64,000 nt of DNA, from the NCBI GenBank assembly GCA_902493385.1, contig CABUPO010000001.1, positions 248,001 to 312,000 of the forward strand, given 5' to 3'. The position numbers and the translations under genes were made by a program. Shown one piece after another: positions 40,521 through 51,000 of the stretch. Origin of the DNA: an uncultured Lachnospiraceae bacterium (GTDB lineage Bacteria; Bacillota; Clostridia; Lachnospirales; Lachnospiraceae). Each line of letters opens with the position of its first letter. Position 1 is the first letter of the stretch. A model generated the notes under the pieces. The model had not been told where the DNA came from, searched no databases, and saw nothing but the letters and a program-made list of their open reading frames with translations.

Positions 40521-41469
40521 TTTTTTCCTCCTTATGTCTTCGCAGATCCGATGCAATCTCACTAAGTCTTCTTAATCTGTGGTTGACGCCAGATTTTCCA
40601 AGGACAGGATGCAGTAACTCACCCAGCTCCTTTAGAGATACATCGGGATTATCAAGTCTTATTCGGGCTATCTCCTGCAAATGATCCGGGAGATTACCAA
40701 TGCCCAGATTATCCCTTATATACATTATATCCTGACTCTGTCTTCGCGCTGCTTCAGTGGTTTTGCTGATATTGGCAGCTTCGCAGTTGACCTTTCGATT
40801 AACAGAATTACGCATTTCTTTATAAATCCTGATATTCTCAAGCTTCATCAGCGCTACATGCGCTTCCATTACATTCAACACATCGCATATCTGCGAACCC
40901 TCTTTAAGATATACTACATAGTTCCTCTTACGTATAGTATGCCTTGAATCGATATTAAATGCATGAAGAATATCGCCAATTCTTTCCGCTTTATTTTTGT
41001 CAGTACATGCTATCTCAAAATGATAAGATTTTTCCGGGTCGGTAATTGACCCCGCAGCCATAAATGCTCCTCGTATAAACGCTCTTTTGCAGCATGTATT
41101 CTGAGTAATAATGCTGCTTATAACACCCATATCCGATACGTCTCCATCATTGCCGCCGGTAATTTTTACCGCTTTAAGAACATTAATAACATCCTTATCA
41201 TCAAGAATAACAACCTGATAATATGTAGTGTTATGGCTTCTCCTCACCATAACCTCAGCACGAATCTTAAACGTTTTCTCTAATAAGATAAAATATTTTG
41301 ACGCTACTGTCAAGTTTTCCGTACTAACTTTAATATACCCGCCGTGTGATTTATTATAACTGTATTTACCGCATAACCATATAATTGCGGCAGTCTCAGC
41401 AATCCGGCAATGTCTTGCCGGGCTAATCTGCTTTAACAGCTCCTCTTTTACCTGCATTGAAAACGACAT
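40501..41469 (-). CDS. whiA: WhiA-family DNA-binding protein
   Basis: A 322-residue protein with an N-terminal homing-endonuclease-like (LAGLIDADG-derived) domain, including CCKRAFIRGAFMAAGSITDP, and a C-terminal HTH (NPDVSLKELGELLHPVLGKS, then GVNHRLRRLSEIA). In Gram-positive bacteria WhiA affects division and sporulation; its exact role in Clostridia is less clear. It starts 10 bases after the murB stop and overlaps the HPr-like gene. The order murB-whiA-HPr-like is a typical Firmicute arrangement. Confidence 0.94.
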   Translation of the reverse strand: MSFSMQVKEELLKQISPARHCRIAETAAIIWLCGKYSYNKSHGGYIKVSTENLTVASKYFILLEKTFKIRAEVMVRRSHNTTYYQVVILDDKDVINVLKAVKITGGNDGDVSDMGVISSIITQNTCCKRAFIRGAFMAAGSITDPEKSYHFEIACTDKNKAERIGDILHAFNIDSRHTIRKRNYVVYLKEGSQICDVLNVMEAHVALMKLENIRIYKEMRNSVNRKVNCEAANISKTTEAARRQSQDIMYIRDNLGIGNLPDHLQEIARIRLDNPDVSLKELGELLHPVLGKSGVNHRLRRLSEIASDLRRHKEEKNDIQKH

Positions 41470-41479
41470 ATTATGACAC

Positions 41480-42379
41480 CTATCTTTCGCCGATTATCTT
41501 AACTTCCGGTTCAAGCTTTACACTTGTCTGTTCATAAACCGTATCGATTACATGCTGTATAACATTCAAAATATCATCCGGCTCAGCCGCCGCCTTATTT
41601 ATAACAAAACCGGCGTGCTTTTCCGAAACCGCCGCGTCGTTACAGCTGTAACCTTTAAGCCCGCACTGTTCAATCAGAGAGCCCGCAAAATATCCCTCAG
41701 GCCTTTTAAACGTACTTCCCGCGCTTGCATATTCAAGCGGCTGCTTCTGTCTTCTACGCTCATTATAATCGTTCATCAGAGCCTTTATCTCTTCAGGCTC
41801 TTTATCTGTAAGCTTAAAGCCTGCGCTGATAACTGTATAGCCTTTTTCTGATATAATGCTTGTTCGGTATCCAAGCTTCAGCTCATCAGCAGAAAGCCTT
41901 ATCATGCTTCCGTCCATATCGCATACGTCTGCGTATACTATAACATCCTTTATCTCCCCGCCGTATGCTCCCGCATTCATAACTACCGCGCCGCCTACGC
42001 TTCCCGGTATTCCAGCAGCAAATTCGAGTCCTGAAAGACCTGATTTTGCCGCCTGTGCTGATACAGCCGGAAGCTTTGCGCCTGCCTGCGCGGTTATCAT
42101 GTTTTTCTCAACCTGTATATCAGATAAAAGCTTTCCTATATGAATAACAACGCCCCTGTAACCTTTTTCAGTAAAAAGCACATTACTGCCGCCTCCCAAA
42201 ACAAAATATGGTATACGTTCTTCTTTACACAGACGTATTATATCCACAATCTCGTCAAAATTACGGGGAACAGCATAATAATCCGCCGGACCTCCGGCTT
42301 TAAACGTAGTATGATTGCTCATATCTTCACCGGCCGACGCTTCTGTTACTTTTGATAGTTTCCCAAATATATCACTCAT
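41480..42379 (-). CDS. murB: UDP-N-acetylenolpyruvoylglucosamine reductase
   Basis: A 299-residue FAD enzyme that makes UDP-MurNAc for peptidoglycan. It shows NHTTFKAGGPADYY, LGGGSNVLFTEKGYRGVVI for FAD, VMNAGAYGGEI and the catalytic-serine segment ASAGSTFKRP. The AGFVINK end is usual. Type II-sized. It lies 3 bases after the ROK kinase stop, in the same operon. Confidence 0.95.
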   Translation of the reverse strand: MSDIFGKLSKVTEASAGEDMSNHTTFKAGGPADYYAVPRNFDEIVDIIRLCKEERIPYFVLGGGSNVLFTEKGYRGVVIHIGKLLSDIQVEKNMITAQAGAKLPAVSAQAAKSGLSGLEFAAGIPGSVGGAVVMNAGAYGGEIKDVIVYADVCDMDGSMIRLSADELKLGYRTSIISEKGYTVISAGFKLTDKEPEEIKALMNDYNERRRQKQPLEYASAGSTFKRPEGYFAGSLIEQCGLKGYSCNDAAVSEKHAGFVINKAAAEPDDILNVIQHVIDTVYEQTSVKLEPEVKIIGER

Positions 42380-42382
42380 TTA

Positions 42383-43330
42383 CTATTCTCCTGTCTGATA
42401 CTTATCCATAGCAAGACGCACGCAGCCGTATATTCCCGCATCATTTTCAAGACTGGCCAGTATGAACCTCCTGTTCTTAAGCGGTTCCATTGAGTACATA
42501 TTATAATATCTGCTTACCATATCGATAATTATATCTCCTGCTTTTGAAACGCCGCCTCCTATAACAAATGCCTGCGGGTCAACGGATACTGCAACATTGG
42601 CAAGCGCCATTCCAAGACATTTCATTGCGGTATCTATAACAAAAAGAGCCGCCTCGTCTCCCTCTTTTGCCATATCAAATATATCTTTTGCTGTTATATC
42701 AAAAGAAGCGCCATAATCCGCATTCTTATGATAAAGACGGACTATACCCGTTGCCGACGAATACTGCTCAAGACATCCTCTGCAGCCGCAGCCGCACACG
42801 TCCGTTTCATCCGGATTAACCTTTATATGTCCAATCTCTCCTGCTGCCCCTGAGCTTCCCGAATATATTCTGCCGTCTATAATAATTCCTCCGCCTACGC
42901 CTGTTCCGAGCGTTACCATTACAAGGTTGGAAAATTCCTTTCCTCCGCCCTTCCACTGCTCTCCAAGCGCCGCCACGTTTGCATCATTTGCTACGGCTAT
43001 ATTATCTATTCCTGTGAGCTCTTTTGTTATATCTTTAACATTGATTACGCCCCATCCGAGATTAGCGCACTTATTTACAGTACCGTCATTAAATACAGGA
43101 CCCGGAACTCCGATTCCCATACCGCATATATCATTATATGCTATATTATTGCGTATACATGCTTCTTTTATTGAGACTGCTATATCAGGGAGGATATTCA
43201 CGCCATCATTATTCCTGTCGCTTGGTATCTCCCATTTATCGGCCCACTCTTCGTTATTGCTGCAAAAAAGACCAAGCTTTACCGTTGTGCCGCCAATATC
43301 AGCTCCGGCAAAATACTTTTTATCAATCAT
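42383..43330 (-). CDS. ROK-family glucokinase
   Basis: A 315-residue sugar kinase. ADIGGTTVKLGLF is the phosphate-binding loop; VANDANVAALGEQWKGG and VTLGTGVGGGIIIDG follow, and the ROK zinc motif is CGCGCRGCLEQYSSATG. Glucose is the most likely substrate from similarity to clostridial glucokinases; N-acetyl sugars are possible. Placed 2 bases after hprK, so sugar uptake state (HPr kinase) and sugar phosphorylation share one transcript. Confidence 0.9.
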   Translation of the reverse strand: MIDKKYFAGADIGGTTVKLGLFCSNNEEWADKWEIPSDRNNDGVNILPDIAVSIKEACIRNNIAYNDICGMGIGVPGPVFNDGTVNKCANLGWGVINVKDITKELTGIDNIAVANDANVAALGEQWKGGGKEFSNLVMVTLGTGVGGGIIIDGRIYSGSSGAAGEIGHIKVNPDETDVCGCGCRGCLEQYSSATGIVRLYHKNADYGASFDITAKDIFDMAKEGDEAALFVIDTAMKCLGMALANVAVSVDPQAFVIGGGVSKAGDIIIDMVSRYYNMYSMEPLKNRRFILASLENDAGIYGCVRLAMDKYQTGE

Positions 43331-43332
43331 AT

Positions 43333-44268
43333 CTATTCTTCCCTGCCTGTATTCATCATATTATCCATTACTCTGTTATACATCTCTTTAGCAGCATTGT
43401 ACCCCATCTTTTTCTGTCTGTAGTTGACAGCTGCGGATTCGCATATAATAGCAACGTTACGTCCCGGTCTGATAGGTATTGAATGGCATACAACCTTGTT
43501 GCCGAGTATCTCCGTATACTGCTCTTCAAGTCCCATACGGTCATAGTCCGCGTTCTTATTCCACTCTTCAAGTTTTATAACAAGGTCTATTGACTGCGTA
43601 TCCTTAACGCCTTCAACTCCAAACAAGGCCTTTGCGTCAACTATTCCTATTCCACGCAGCTCAATAAAATGTCTTGTAATATCAGGCGCTGTTCCTATAA
43701 GCGTCTCGTCGCTTTCTTTTATGATTTCAACCACATCATCCGATACAAGGCGGTGTCCTCTGTGAATAAGCTCCAAAGCCACCTCGCTTTTTCCTATTCC
43801 GCTTTCACCCATTATCAGTACGCCTTCACCATATATATCTACCAGAACTCCATGAATTGAAATTCTCGGCGCAAGCTCCACACGAAGCCATCTTATAACC
43901 TCTGCCATGAATGCGGACGTCGTTTCCTCAGTTCTTAAAACAGGAACTCCTGTTTCGTTGCCAAGCTCAATTATACTATCGGCAATGCTCATGCCTCTGC
44001 AGTATATAATACAGGGCACGCCATGATCCATAAGGTTGCGTATCATAGCGGTTCCATGATCATCCGTCGTCTGCTCCATATAAGTATGCTCTACATGTCC
44101 TATAATCTGTATTCTATGATTGTCAAAATGTTCAAAAAATCCTGCAAGCTGAAGCGCAGGCCTGTTAAGATCATACTGAAGTATCCTTATTTTGTCGCAG
44201 TTAATACCTGCAGTCAGATTCTCCAGTTTCATTTTTGAAATTAATTTACTAAGCTTTACCGAATTCAT
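43333..44268 (-). CDS. hprK: HPr kinase/phosphorylase
   Basis: A 311-residue enzyme that phosphorylates Ser46 of HPr or HPr-like proteins using ATP, and reverses it. Walker A is GESGIGKSE; the HPrK signature ELRGIGIVDAKALFG and the catalytic HRLVSDDVVEI stretch are present, with IRPGRNVAIICESAAVN near the end. GGAGG precedes ATG. It is first in the operon whose last gene encodes an Asp15 HPr-like protein, a plausible substrate. Confidence 0.96.
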   Translation of the reverse strand: MNSVKLSKLISKMKLENLTAGINCDKIRILQYDLNRPALQLAGFFEHFDNHRIQIIGHVEHTYMEQTTDDHGTAMIRNLMDHGVPCIIYCRGMSIADSIIELGNETGVPVLRTEETTSAFMAEVIRWLRVELAPRISIHGVLVDIYGEGVLIMGESGIGKSEVALELIHRGHRLVSDDVVEIIKESDETLIGTAPDITRHFIELRGIGIVDAKALFGVEGVKDTQSIDLVIKLEEWNKNADYDRMGLEEQYTEILGNKVVCHSIPIRPGRNVAIICESAAVNYRQKKMGYNAAKEMYNRVMDNMMNTGREE

Positions 44269-44327
44269 TGTCCCGTCCTCCGTACTTATTCTTTTATAAT
44301 CTATTATTGTATGAGTATCTAATTTTT

Positions 44328-44356
44328 ATCATAGCATAAGCGAACAGCCTTGACAA
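44328..44356 (-). promoter_or_regulatory. hprK operon promoter
   Basis: On the minus strand TTGTCA (44351-44356), 17 bases, TATGAT (44328-44333). Its -35 overlaps the divergent Mrp promoter's -35 by five bases. Confidence 0.7.
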
Positions 44357-44378
44357 ATACTTTAACACATACTACAGT
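44350..44378 (+). promoter_or_regulatory. Promoter of the Mrp/NBP35 gene
   Basis: TTGACA (44350-44355), 17 bases, TACAGT (44373-44378). Confidence 0.55.
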
Positions 44379-44417
44379 AACATCATACTTATCATAAAAT
44401 ACACGGAGGAAATATTA

Positions 44418-45248
44418 ATGAGCAGCGAATGCAGTCATGACTGTTCTTCATGCGGTTCAGACTGTTCTGACAGAAATGCGCCTCAGAGCTTTCTTGCAGA
44501 ACCGCATCCAATGAGCAGCATTAAAAAAATAATAGGCGTTGTCAGCGGAAAAGGCGGCGTTGGCAAATCGCTTGTAACAGAGCTTCTTGCTGTCGGAATG
44601 AACAGACGCGGCAAAAAAACCGGCATACTTGACGCCGATATAACCGGACCTTCAATACCAAAGGCATTTGGACTTGACCAAAAAGCACATGGAAACGACC
44701 AGGGGATTCTTCCTGCGGCAACAAAATCAGGCATTGACATAATGTCAATCAACCTTCTGCTTGAGAACACTTCCGACCCTGTTATATGGCGCGGTCCTGT
44801 AATAGCGGGTGCAGTAAAGCAGTTCTATACAGACGTTGTATGGGATAATATAGATACAATGTTCGTCGACATGCCTCCTGGAACAGGCGATGTTCCTCTG
44901 ACGGTATTCCAGTCGCTTCCTGTCGACGGCATTATTATTGTCACTTCACCTCAGGAGCTTGTTTCAATGATAGTTGAAAAAGCCGTTAAGATGGCGCGTA
45001 TGATGAATATACCGATTATCGGCATCGTTGAGAACATGAGCTATGCCGAGTGCCCGGACTGCGGCAGAAAAATCAATGTATTCGGAGAAAGTCATATAAA
45101 CGATATAGCGCTTTCACACGGGCTTTCTGTTCTCGGACGCATTCCTGTTGACCCAAAGATAACTGCAATGGTCGACACCGGCAGCATTGAAAATTTTGAT
45201 AAGGATTGGCTTACACCTGCACTTGATGCAATTGAGGCCTTAGGATAA
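44418..45248 (+). CDS. Mrp/NBP35-type Fe-S carrier ATPase
   Basis: A 276-residue P-loop ATPase of the ApbC/Nbp35 group, a carrier in iron-sulfur cluster assembly. The deviant Walker A is GKGGVGKS (about residues 43-50). DMPPGTGDVPLT and the C-terminal CPDC (cluster-bridging CxxC) follow. The first 20 residues hold four cysteines (5, 9, 12 and 16), resembling the extra N-terminal cluster site of eukaryotic Nbp35. CGGAGG precedes ATG. ATA is used for about half of the isoleucines, the local core-gene habit. Confidence 0.93.
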   Translation: MSSECSHDCSSCGSDCSDRNAPQSFLAEPHPMSSIKKIIGVVSGKGGVGKSLVTELLAVGMNRRGKKTGILDADITGPSIPKAFGLDQKAHGNDQGILPAATKSGIDIMSINLLLENTSDPVIWRGPVIAGAVKQFYTDVVWDNIDTMFVDMPPGTGDVPLTVFQSLPVDGIIIVTSPQELVSMIVEKAVKMARMMNIPIIGIVENMSYAECPDCGRKINVFGESHINDIALSHGLSVLGRIPVDPKITAMVDTGSIENFDKDWLTPALDAIEALG

Positions 45249-45253
45249 GAACT

Positions 45254-45901
45254 ATGAACACAGGAATATGTTATCTATATGGCGCGGGAACATATTATTC
45301 AGACAATATACCCGTTCCCAATAATAAAGATATGGTTATTGCCGCAGACGGAGGTTATGATTTTCTTAAAAAACACAGCATAACTCCGGATATCCTGCTT
45401 GGCGATTTTGATTCTGTCTCTTCCTCAGATTATATAACCTGCGCCAGAGATAACGGCATTCCTGTGCTTACCTTTCCAACAAATAAAGATTATACGGACA
45501 TGTATCTTGCGGCGGAAGAAGGAATGAAGCACGGCTATAAAACATTTCATATATACGGCGGCTGCGGAGGACGTATAGACCATACGCTTTCCAATATACA
45601 GCTTCTTTCTTATATAACAAAAAAGGGCTGCAGCGGCTGGCTTTTTGCAGAAAATTCAGTCCTTACGATGATTAATAACAGCTCTCTTTTTATTACTAAA
45701 GATAAAATGTCGCCCGGTTATATTTCTGTACTGTCACACAGCGACGTATCTTACGGCGTAACGATATCCGGCCTCAAATACGAAGCCGACAATGTAACTC
45801 TGACTAACAGCATGGTGCTTGGAACAAGCAACGAATTTACAGGAAAAGACTTCTCTGTCAGCGTACGGGAGGGTACTTTACTTATAATTATTGAATGCTG
45901 A
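45254..45901 (+). CDS. Thiamine pyrophosphokinase
   Basis: A 215-residue enzyme making thiamine diphosphate from thiamine and ATP. AADGGYDFLKKHSITPD, LLGDFDSVSSSD, FPTNKDYTDMYLAAEEG and GGCGGRIDHTLSNIQLL are the family signatures in order. It follows the Mrp gene by 5 bases, so the two are co-transcribed. The stop codon abuts the last base of the convergent TPR-like gene, leaving no room for a terminator. Confidence 0.93.
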   Translation: MNTGICYLYGAGTYYSDNIPVPNNKDMVIAADGGYDFLKKHSITPDILLGDFDSVSSSDYITCARDNGIPVLTFPTNKDYTDMYLAAEEGMKHGYKTFHIYGGCGGRIDHTLSNIQLLSYITKKGCSGWLFAENSVLTMINNSSLFITKDKMSPGYISVLSHSDVSYGVTISGLKYEADNVTLTNSMVLGTSNEFTGKDFSVSVREGTLLIIIEC

Positions 45902-46732
45902 CTATAATATATTGCCGCTTCTAATTCTCTGCTTCCATTCGTTAATCATTCTGTCAGCATACAGCTCTGCCTCTTTGCCTGAAGAATATTTTCTGAACTT
46001 CTCCATCTCTTTATAATACGGAGCATTTTGAGCCTGTATATACGCTTCCGATAATTCATTTTTAAGGTTCTTTATATACATATCGGATAATTCATACGCT
46101 TCCGCTTCTTTATCAAATTCACTATGGTCATTATTAATAAGCAGCGACAGCAAATAATGCCTTAAAGACTGCGGATTCTCATTACGGCTGTACGCGGCTT
46201 TAAATCCTATCCCGGCTTCTCTGTACTCTCCCATATAAAAACACGCTATTGAACGGTTATGGAGTATATCGCCGTATTCCTCCGCCGGAATCTTTGAAAT
46301 GTCGGCATTTTTCAGAATACTGTCATATTCCTTCTTTGCGGGAAGATATTTGCCATATTTGAGGCAGGTATCGGCCTTCTTCTTTTTACGCCCGTAACGC
46401 GGAAGATTCTCTATCTCGGACATTATCACAATAAGAGCTTTTATCTCCGTCTCAGAATAATAATCGCAGCCGCACAGAATAGTTACTACAATATCTTTAA
46501 GAGAACTAAATCCTTCTATCATTGTGTCAATTTTATCTGCAACAACAGGAAGCCTTGTCTCTTTTCTTATCCAGTCAGTCATTACTTTATCAAATATATC
46601 TACTGATATTTCATATATATTATTATAAATATAGTGGCATAACTCTTCTATTGAGTACACTTTAGTCTCCGATATCGGAAATATATACGGCTTAACGGCG
46701 GTTCTGCCCGTACACAAAATGAATCTTCCCAA
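45902..46732 (-). CDS. TPR-like protein of the DUF5716/DUF5717 operon
   Basis: A 276-residue soluble protein. The first 110 residues have no clear repeats and start MGRFILCTGRTAVKPYIFPI. From about 118 there are helix pairs of TPR character: DTCLKYGKYLPAKKEYDSIL and then NRSIACFYMGEYREAGIGFK. The start is TTG 46732, with AAAGGAG 9 bases upstream; a nearby ATG is out of frame. It is third in an operon with the Hsp70-fold and 1172-residue proteins. I cannot assign a function; TPR proteins usually act as adaptors or co-chaperones. Confidence 0.75.
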   Translation of the reverse strand: MGRFILCTGRTAVKPYIFPISETKVYSIEELCHYIYNNIYEISVDIFDKVMTDWIRKETRLPVVADKIDTMIEGFSSLKDIVVTILCGCDYYSETEIKALIVIMSEIENLPRYGRKKKKADTCLKYGKYLPAKKEYDSILKNADISKIPAEEYGDILHNRSIACFYMGEYREAGIGFKAAYSRNENPQSLRHYLLSLLINNDHSEFDKEAEAYELSDMYIKNLKNELSEAYIQAQNAPYYKEMEKFRKYSSGKEAELYADRMINEWKQRIRSGNIL

Positions 46733-46766
46733 CCTGCATGTCTCCTTTCATAATTGCTTCCGAATA

Positions 46767-48038
46767 TTATCTTACATCTGCTATGTCTATAATTCTTTCG
46801 TTAATTCTGCCTGATGAGGGATTAATCTCTCCGAATCCCTCGTCTTTTATCGTAATTATACATTTATTAACACTTTGGAACCTTACACGCACGCTTATCC
46901 TCGACGTCCGGTCGTAGTTATGCACTCCGATGATATCAAGCGAAATAAGGTGCTTGGACGCTTCTCTTGTCATAATGTTGGTAATATTAATCTGAAGCTC
47001 GTTTTCACCGTCAGGAATAACATAAATCATATTATCAACTTCATACCATATAGAACCGGCTTTTGCCAGTATAATTTCCTGCGACCTGGCATTAACATAT
47101 ACATTGGCCGACACATGCGCCGCTATCATATCCTCGTCAATGAATACAACGTCAGGCATATTGCCAAGTCCTTCGCTTTTTCTTGCGGCATAGCATGCTC
47201 CCGTAACATACAGATTACGTCCGGCAAACACTCTTCTTCCGTTGCAGAGCTTTTTCATTGAACTATCCGCCCAGCCGCCTAAGAAACCGTCGCCAATCAT
47301 ATAAAGCGACGATAAAATCTGACGATGCACCGCATTCTGCACTATATTTTCAAATATATAACAAAGATTATCTCTGTTCTTTTCGGTATTAAGCATTGAC
47401 ATATTCATGCTTTCCGAATAGTCTCTCTCCGTTATTCCGACAATATACGGAGTTCTCTGCCTGTCAACTGTTATCTGATAATATTTAAGCCCGCGATATC
47501 CGAAATCAAACATTCCTACGTCATTTACCCACAGCTCGCTGCTGTGACTGAGCACATAATGCAGATAGCACTGTTTGTAGCTGAGAATGATAACGCGCGT
47601 TCTGCCGATTCCCATAGCTTCAAGCGCAAGATATACGTATTCCGCAAGTCTCTCAGAAAGTCTTTCAACGGCAACAACAATTTTTTTAATGGAACGGTTC
47701 GGCTCATATTCCTTTAATCTGAACAATGTCTTTTTAAAAAATGTTACTAAAAGAAGCTCAGGCATTATCTCTTTTTCATCTACATAAACAGGGGTATCGT
47801 TTTCAAGAGCCAGAACAAAATCTTTTATCAGGCTGCATCTGCCCGCCTCATGAAAAGACAGCGCATCTCTTCCGCAAAGCCATTCTCCGGTATCCTTAAG
47901 TCCGAGCACTGTAGGAATAAACATTTCATCTTCATTCCTGCCTATACATACAGGCATACATTTATTATTATCAAAATAGCTTATCTGCGAATATTCATTT
48001 CCCAAATCAAAACCGGCGATAACCGTACGCTCTTCCAC
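46767..48038 (-). CDS. Hsp70/actin-fold protein, DUF5716-like
   Basis: A 423-residue protein with the sugar-kinase/Hsp70/actin fold. Phosphate-1 is GFDLGNEYSQIS (9-20), phosphate-2 is VGMFDFGYRG (174-183), and GDGFLGGW (249-256) sits where Hsp70 has its adenosine loop; VTGACYAARK (278-287) matches the connect-2 position. From about 325 a beta-rich domain (about 325-410) with ELQINITNIMTREA resembles the Hsp70 substrate-binding sandwich, but the C-terminal helical lid is missing. FGYRG lacks the usual GGGT, so ATP hydrolysis may be altered. I believe it corresponds to the family labelled DUF5716. It lies 16 bases after the DUF5717-like gene. Confidence 0.78.
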   Translation of the reverse strand: MEERTVIAGFDLGNEYSQISYFDNNKCMPVCIGRNEDEMFIPTVLGLKDTGEWLCGRDALSFHEAGRCSLIKDFVLALENDTPVYVDEKEIMPELLLVTFFKKTLFRLKEYEPNRSIKKIVVAVERLSERLAEYVYLALEAMGIGRTRVIILSYKQCYLHYVLSHSSELWVNDVGMFDFGYRGLKYYQITVDRQRTPYIVGITERDYSESMNMSMLNTEKNRDNLCYIFENIVQNAVHRQILSSLYMIGDGFLGGWADSSMKKLCNGRRVFAGRNLYVTGACYAARKSEGLGNMPDVVFIDEDMIAAHVSANVYVNARSQEIILAKAGSIWYEVDNMIYVIPDGENELQINITNIMTREASKHLISLDIIGVHNYDRTSRISVRVRFQSVNKCIITIKDEGFGEINPSSGRINERIIDIADVR

Positions 48039-48054
48039 TTAAGAACACCTCCCG

Positions 48055-51000
48055 TTATAATATTTTGAACAGATTTTTAGAAGCCTCGTCAAGCCTTATA
48101 TAACACTCCATTCTGTCATATAACCCGTCGATATCGCCCTCTCTCCTTAAGGCAATCATATCATTTAACATTCTGAATCTTGTTATATCGGTTTCTTTAC
48201 AATCTGTATATGTTATTGTACCTTTCTTTAGTACAGTCTGAGAATTTCCTTTTTCCTCATAAAATTCATAATCAACGCTTTCATCTGCAAACACTGCAAT
48301 TTCTTTAACGTACACGCCATAATATACTTCTTCGGCTTTTGCAGTGTAGGTAATTCCATCTATCACGTAAGATACCCTTACATCCATTTTCGGCCTCTCA
48401 ATACACTGCATAAATTCCCTGTCTGATATTCCTGCCGGAATATCTACCCTGCCTTCAAATTTTTTATAGAAATCAAATATGATTCCTTTGCCTGTCATCT
48501 CCGAAAGCTTTGCGTCACAATAATTTCTTTCCTGAACATTAAGCCGCTCCTCTCCCGACAGCCTTTTTAATGCGGCCAGCTCACAGCATACATTCTGTTC
48601 CTTAATCATATTATCTCTTATAAAAAACCAAAGAAAATCATCTATTTCACAATCGTCTGTAATATAGCTGTAAGCCCTGTGGCATGCATATGCTCTTGCG
48701 ACCTGCCTTAACCACTCATATTCAAAATACGACTTGAACACCTCGTTCAGCTCAGTGTTCGTACTCTCAGTAAAAACAGACTGTACAAGTATCCTTTCAG
48801 TAAGCTCTTTCGTTCCTATATCAAATCCGCGCAGTATTTTCCAAAGCTTAATCATATTGTCAAGCGGCCCCGTATAATGCTGCACAAGATATCTTAATAT
48901 ATTATCGGAATAACTTCCCTCGCTGAAAATTTTATACGAGGCTCCAACAAGCATATCGTTTTCAGTCTGAATGCCGATATCCTCTATCATATCATTACAG
49001 AATCTGTTCAGCCTGTCTATGCTTACATTGTCAAATCCGTATATCCTCATAGCTTCCATAGCTTTATCATACATGCCTCTTATTATGTACATGTCCATCC
49101 TGTCAGACACCGCCGATTCCGACAAAATTTCATCAAGATATTCTGCCTCGGCATGCTCGTAATAATAATTAATCAGGGCGGTAACGTTAAGCCTGTCATA
49201 ATAATCTCTTAGCTTAAGCGTTTTTCTGGCATACCTTCGTATAGTAATAATATCCTTATCAATATGATAATCCTTAATGGAGCTTATATACATATAAGCA
49301 AGAAGATTCACGTCTTCTTTGTTATATTCAAAGCACTTTTCGGCATACCCATTAAGCCCCAGCATCCTGTTAAGTATATAATAATTACTGTCAAGATATC
49401 TGTTGCCGTTTTCATCTATCAGATAAATCTTCTGACTGTCAGAGTATACGTTAATCATTGCCCTGCCGTCTGCAAGCTTCGTTACGCTTTCACACGCAAG
49501 CTCATCAGTAACAACGCACACTTCCTTCATATAAGTATTGGTACACACCAGTTCATTTAAAAACAAAACTCCCGGAAGATATTTTGAAATTTCTTCATCT
49601 ACCTCATCTTTTCTTATACAGTCAGTGTATATAACAACATGATTTTTATTCATAACGCCTTTTGCAATTTCTTTTTTTGCAAACTCTTTAATCGAGTCAT
49701 AATACGCATCATATATAGCGGGATTACTTTCCTTACCCCGAATTACCGATGCGTACAATATTGCCTTTTCCCTGTCAGGAAGCCTGTTGTCATACATAAA
49801 ATATGTTACTACCTGATTCGGCAGAACTCTTTCGTCATTCTCCGGAATCGACTGCATAAAATACTCATAAATCTGCGTTATACGGAGCTTTTTCTCTATA
49901 CCCAGCTCATACCAGAAAAGCGCTCTCTCCGACACTTCAGACTGCCTTATAAGTATACTGCATATAACGTGCAGGGTATCTTCAAGCCCAAAATCATCAT
50001 AAAGCCTTTCAAGGCTCTTAAGAACAATCGGCCCCGGATTCTTAAGCTTACCGGCATGATATGTATAGGTAAGCGCCATTTCCATATCAAAAAGACCGTT
50101 TTTAATGCCCCATGCCAGCGGTCTTATCATAAAACTTTCCCATTCATGCATATAGTCAGGATTCTTCTTTAACGCATTACAGTATTCAAAATAAATAAGA
50201 GGGCTGGCCGCTCCGTTTTTAAGAAGCGTATCCATCTCCATAACCGCATATTTTTCATTCTTATAACGGTCATATGAAATAAGCAGAAAATATAATATGG
50301 CGGAATCATTATATCCCTTCTCGTATACCGACATAATTCTTTTTGACATTTCTTTGGCTCTACCGGTATTGCCTGAATATGAATAAGCCAAAAAATCTAT
50401 ATACCATGCCGCCGCATATAAAAACACTTCGTCTGCGGACGCATTGCTTTTTAATTCCGTATATGGCTCAAGCTCCTCTATCACGCAGATGCAGTTATTA
50501 ATACTGTCATCATTCACAATACTTCTTATAGCGCAGAGAAGCGCCACTTCCCATTGCATGTCAGCTTTTCTTGCATCCACTATAATATTATCTATAGATG
50601 AAACAAATGTCTCTTTATCTGATTTCTGCATAATATAATTCATATATGCACGAAGAAAAGACGCTCCCACACGGCCAGCCCTTACCGCCCCCGTATCTTC
50701 GTCTGAACGAACCTCGCACACTATCGTTATTACAATATGGCGGTTAATCGTATCAAGATAAATATGTCCGGTATTCAAGCCTTTTCGCAGAGAAGAAGCG
50801 TCTATACAGAATGTGAGCTTTTCCGAATCCTTTTCAAATCTTTCTGTATTCATATGCCTGAATTCAGGTATAATATATTCTTCATCAGACGATATGACAA
50901 TTTCCTGATATCCCCATGTACTGCGGCTTATTAAAATGCTGTCTTGTAAATCACGAACACAGTCGTTAAAGCTTATATAATTGCGGTCTACGCTTATTAC

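Noticed and set aside
46738..46740. ATG with good ribosome site just upstream of the TPR-like gene
   Set aside because: It is out of frame with the long open frame; TTG 46732 is in frame at a suitable distance from the same AAAGGAG.
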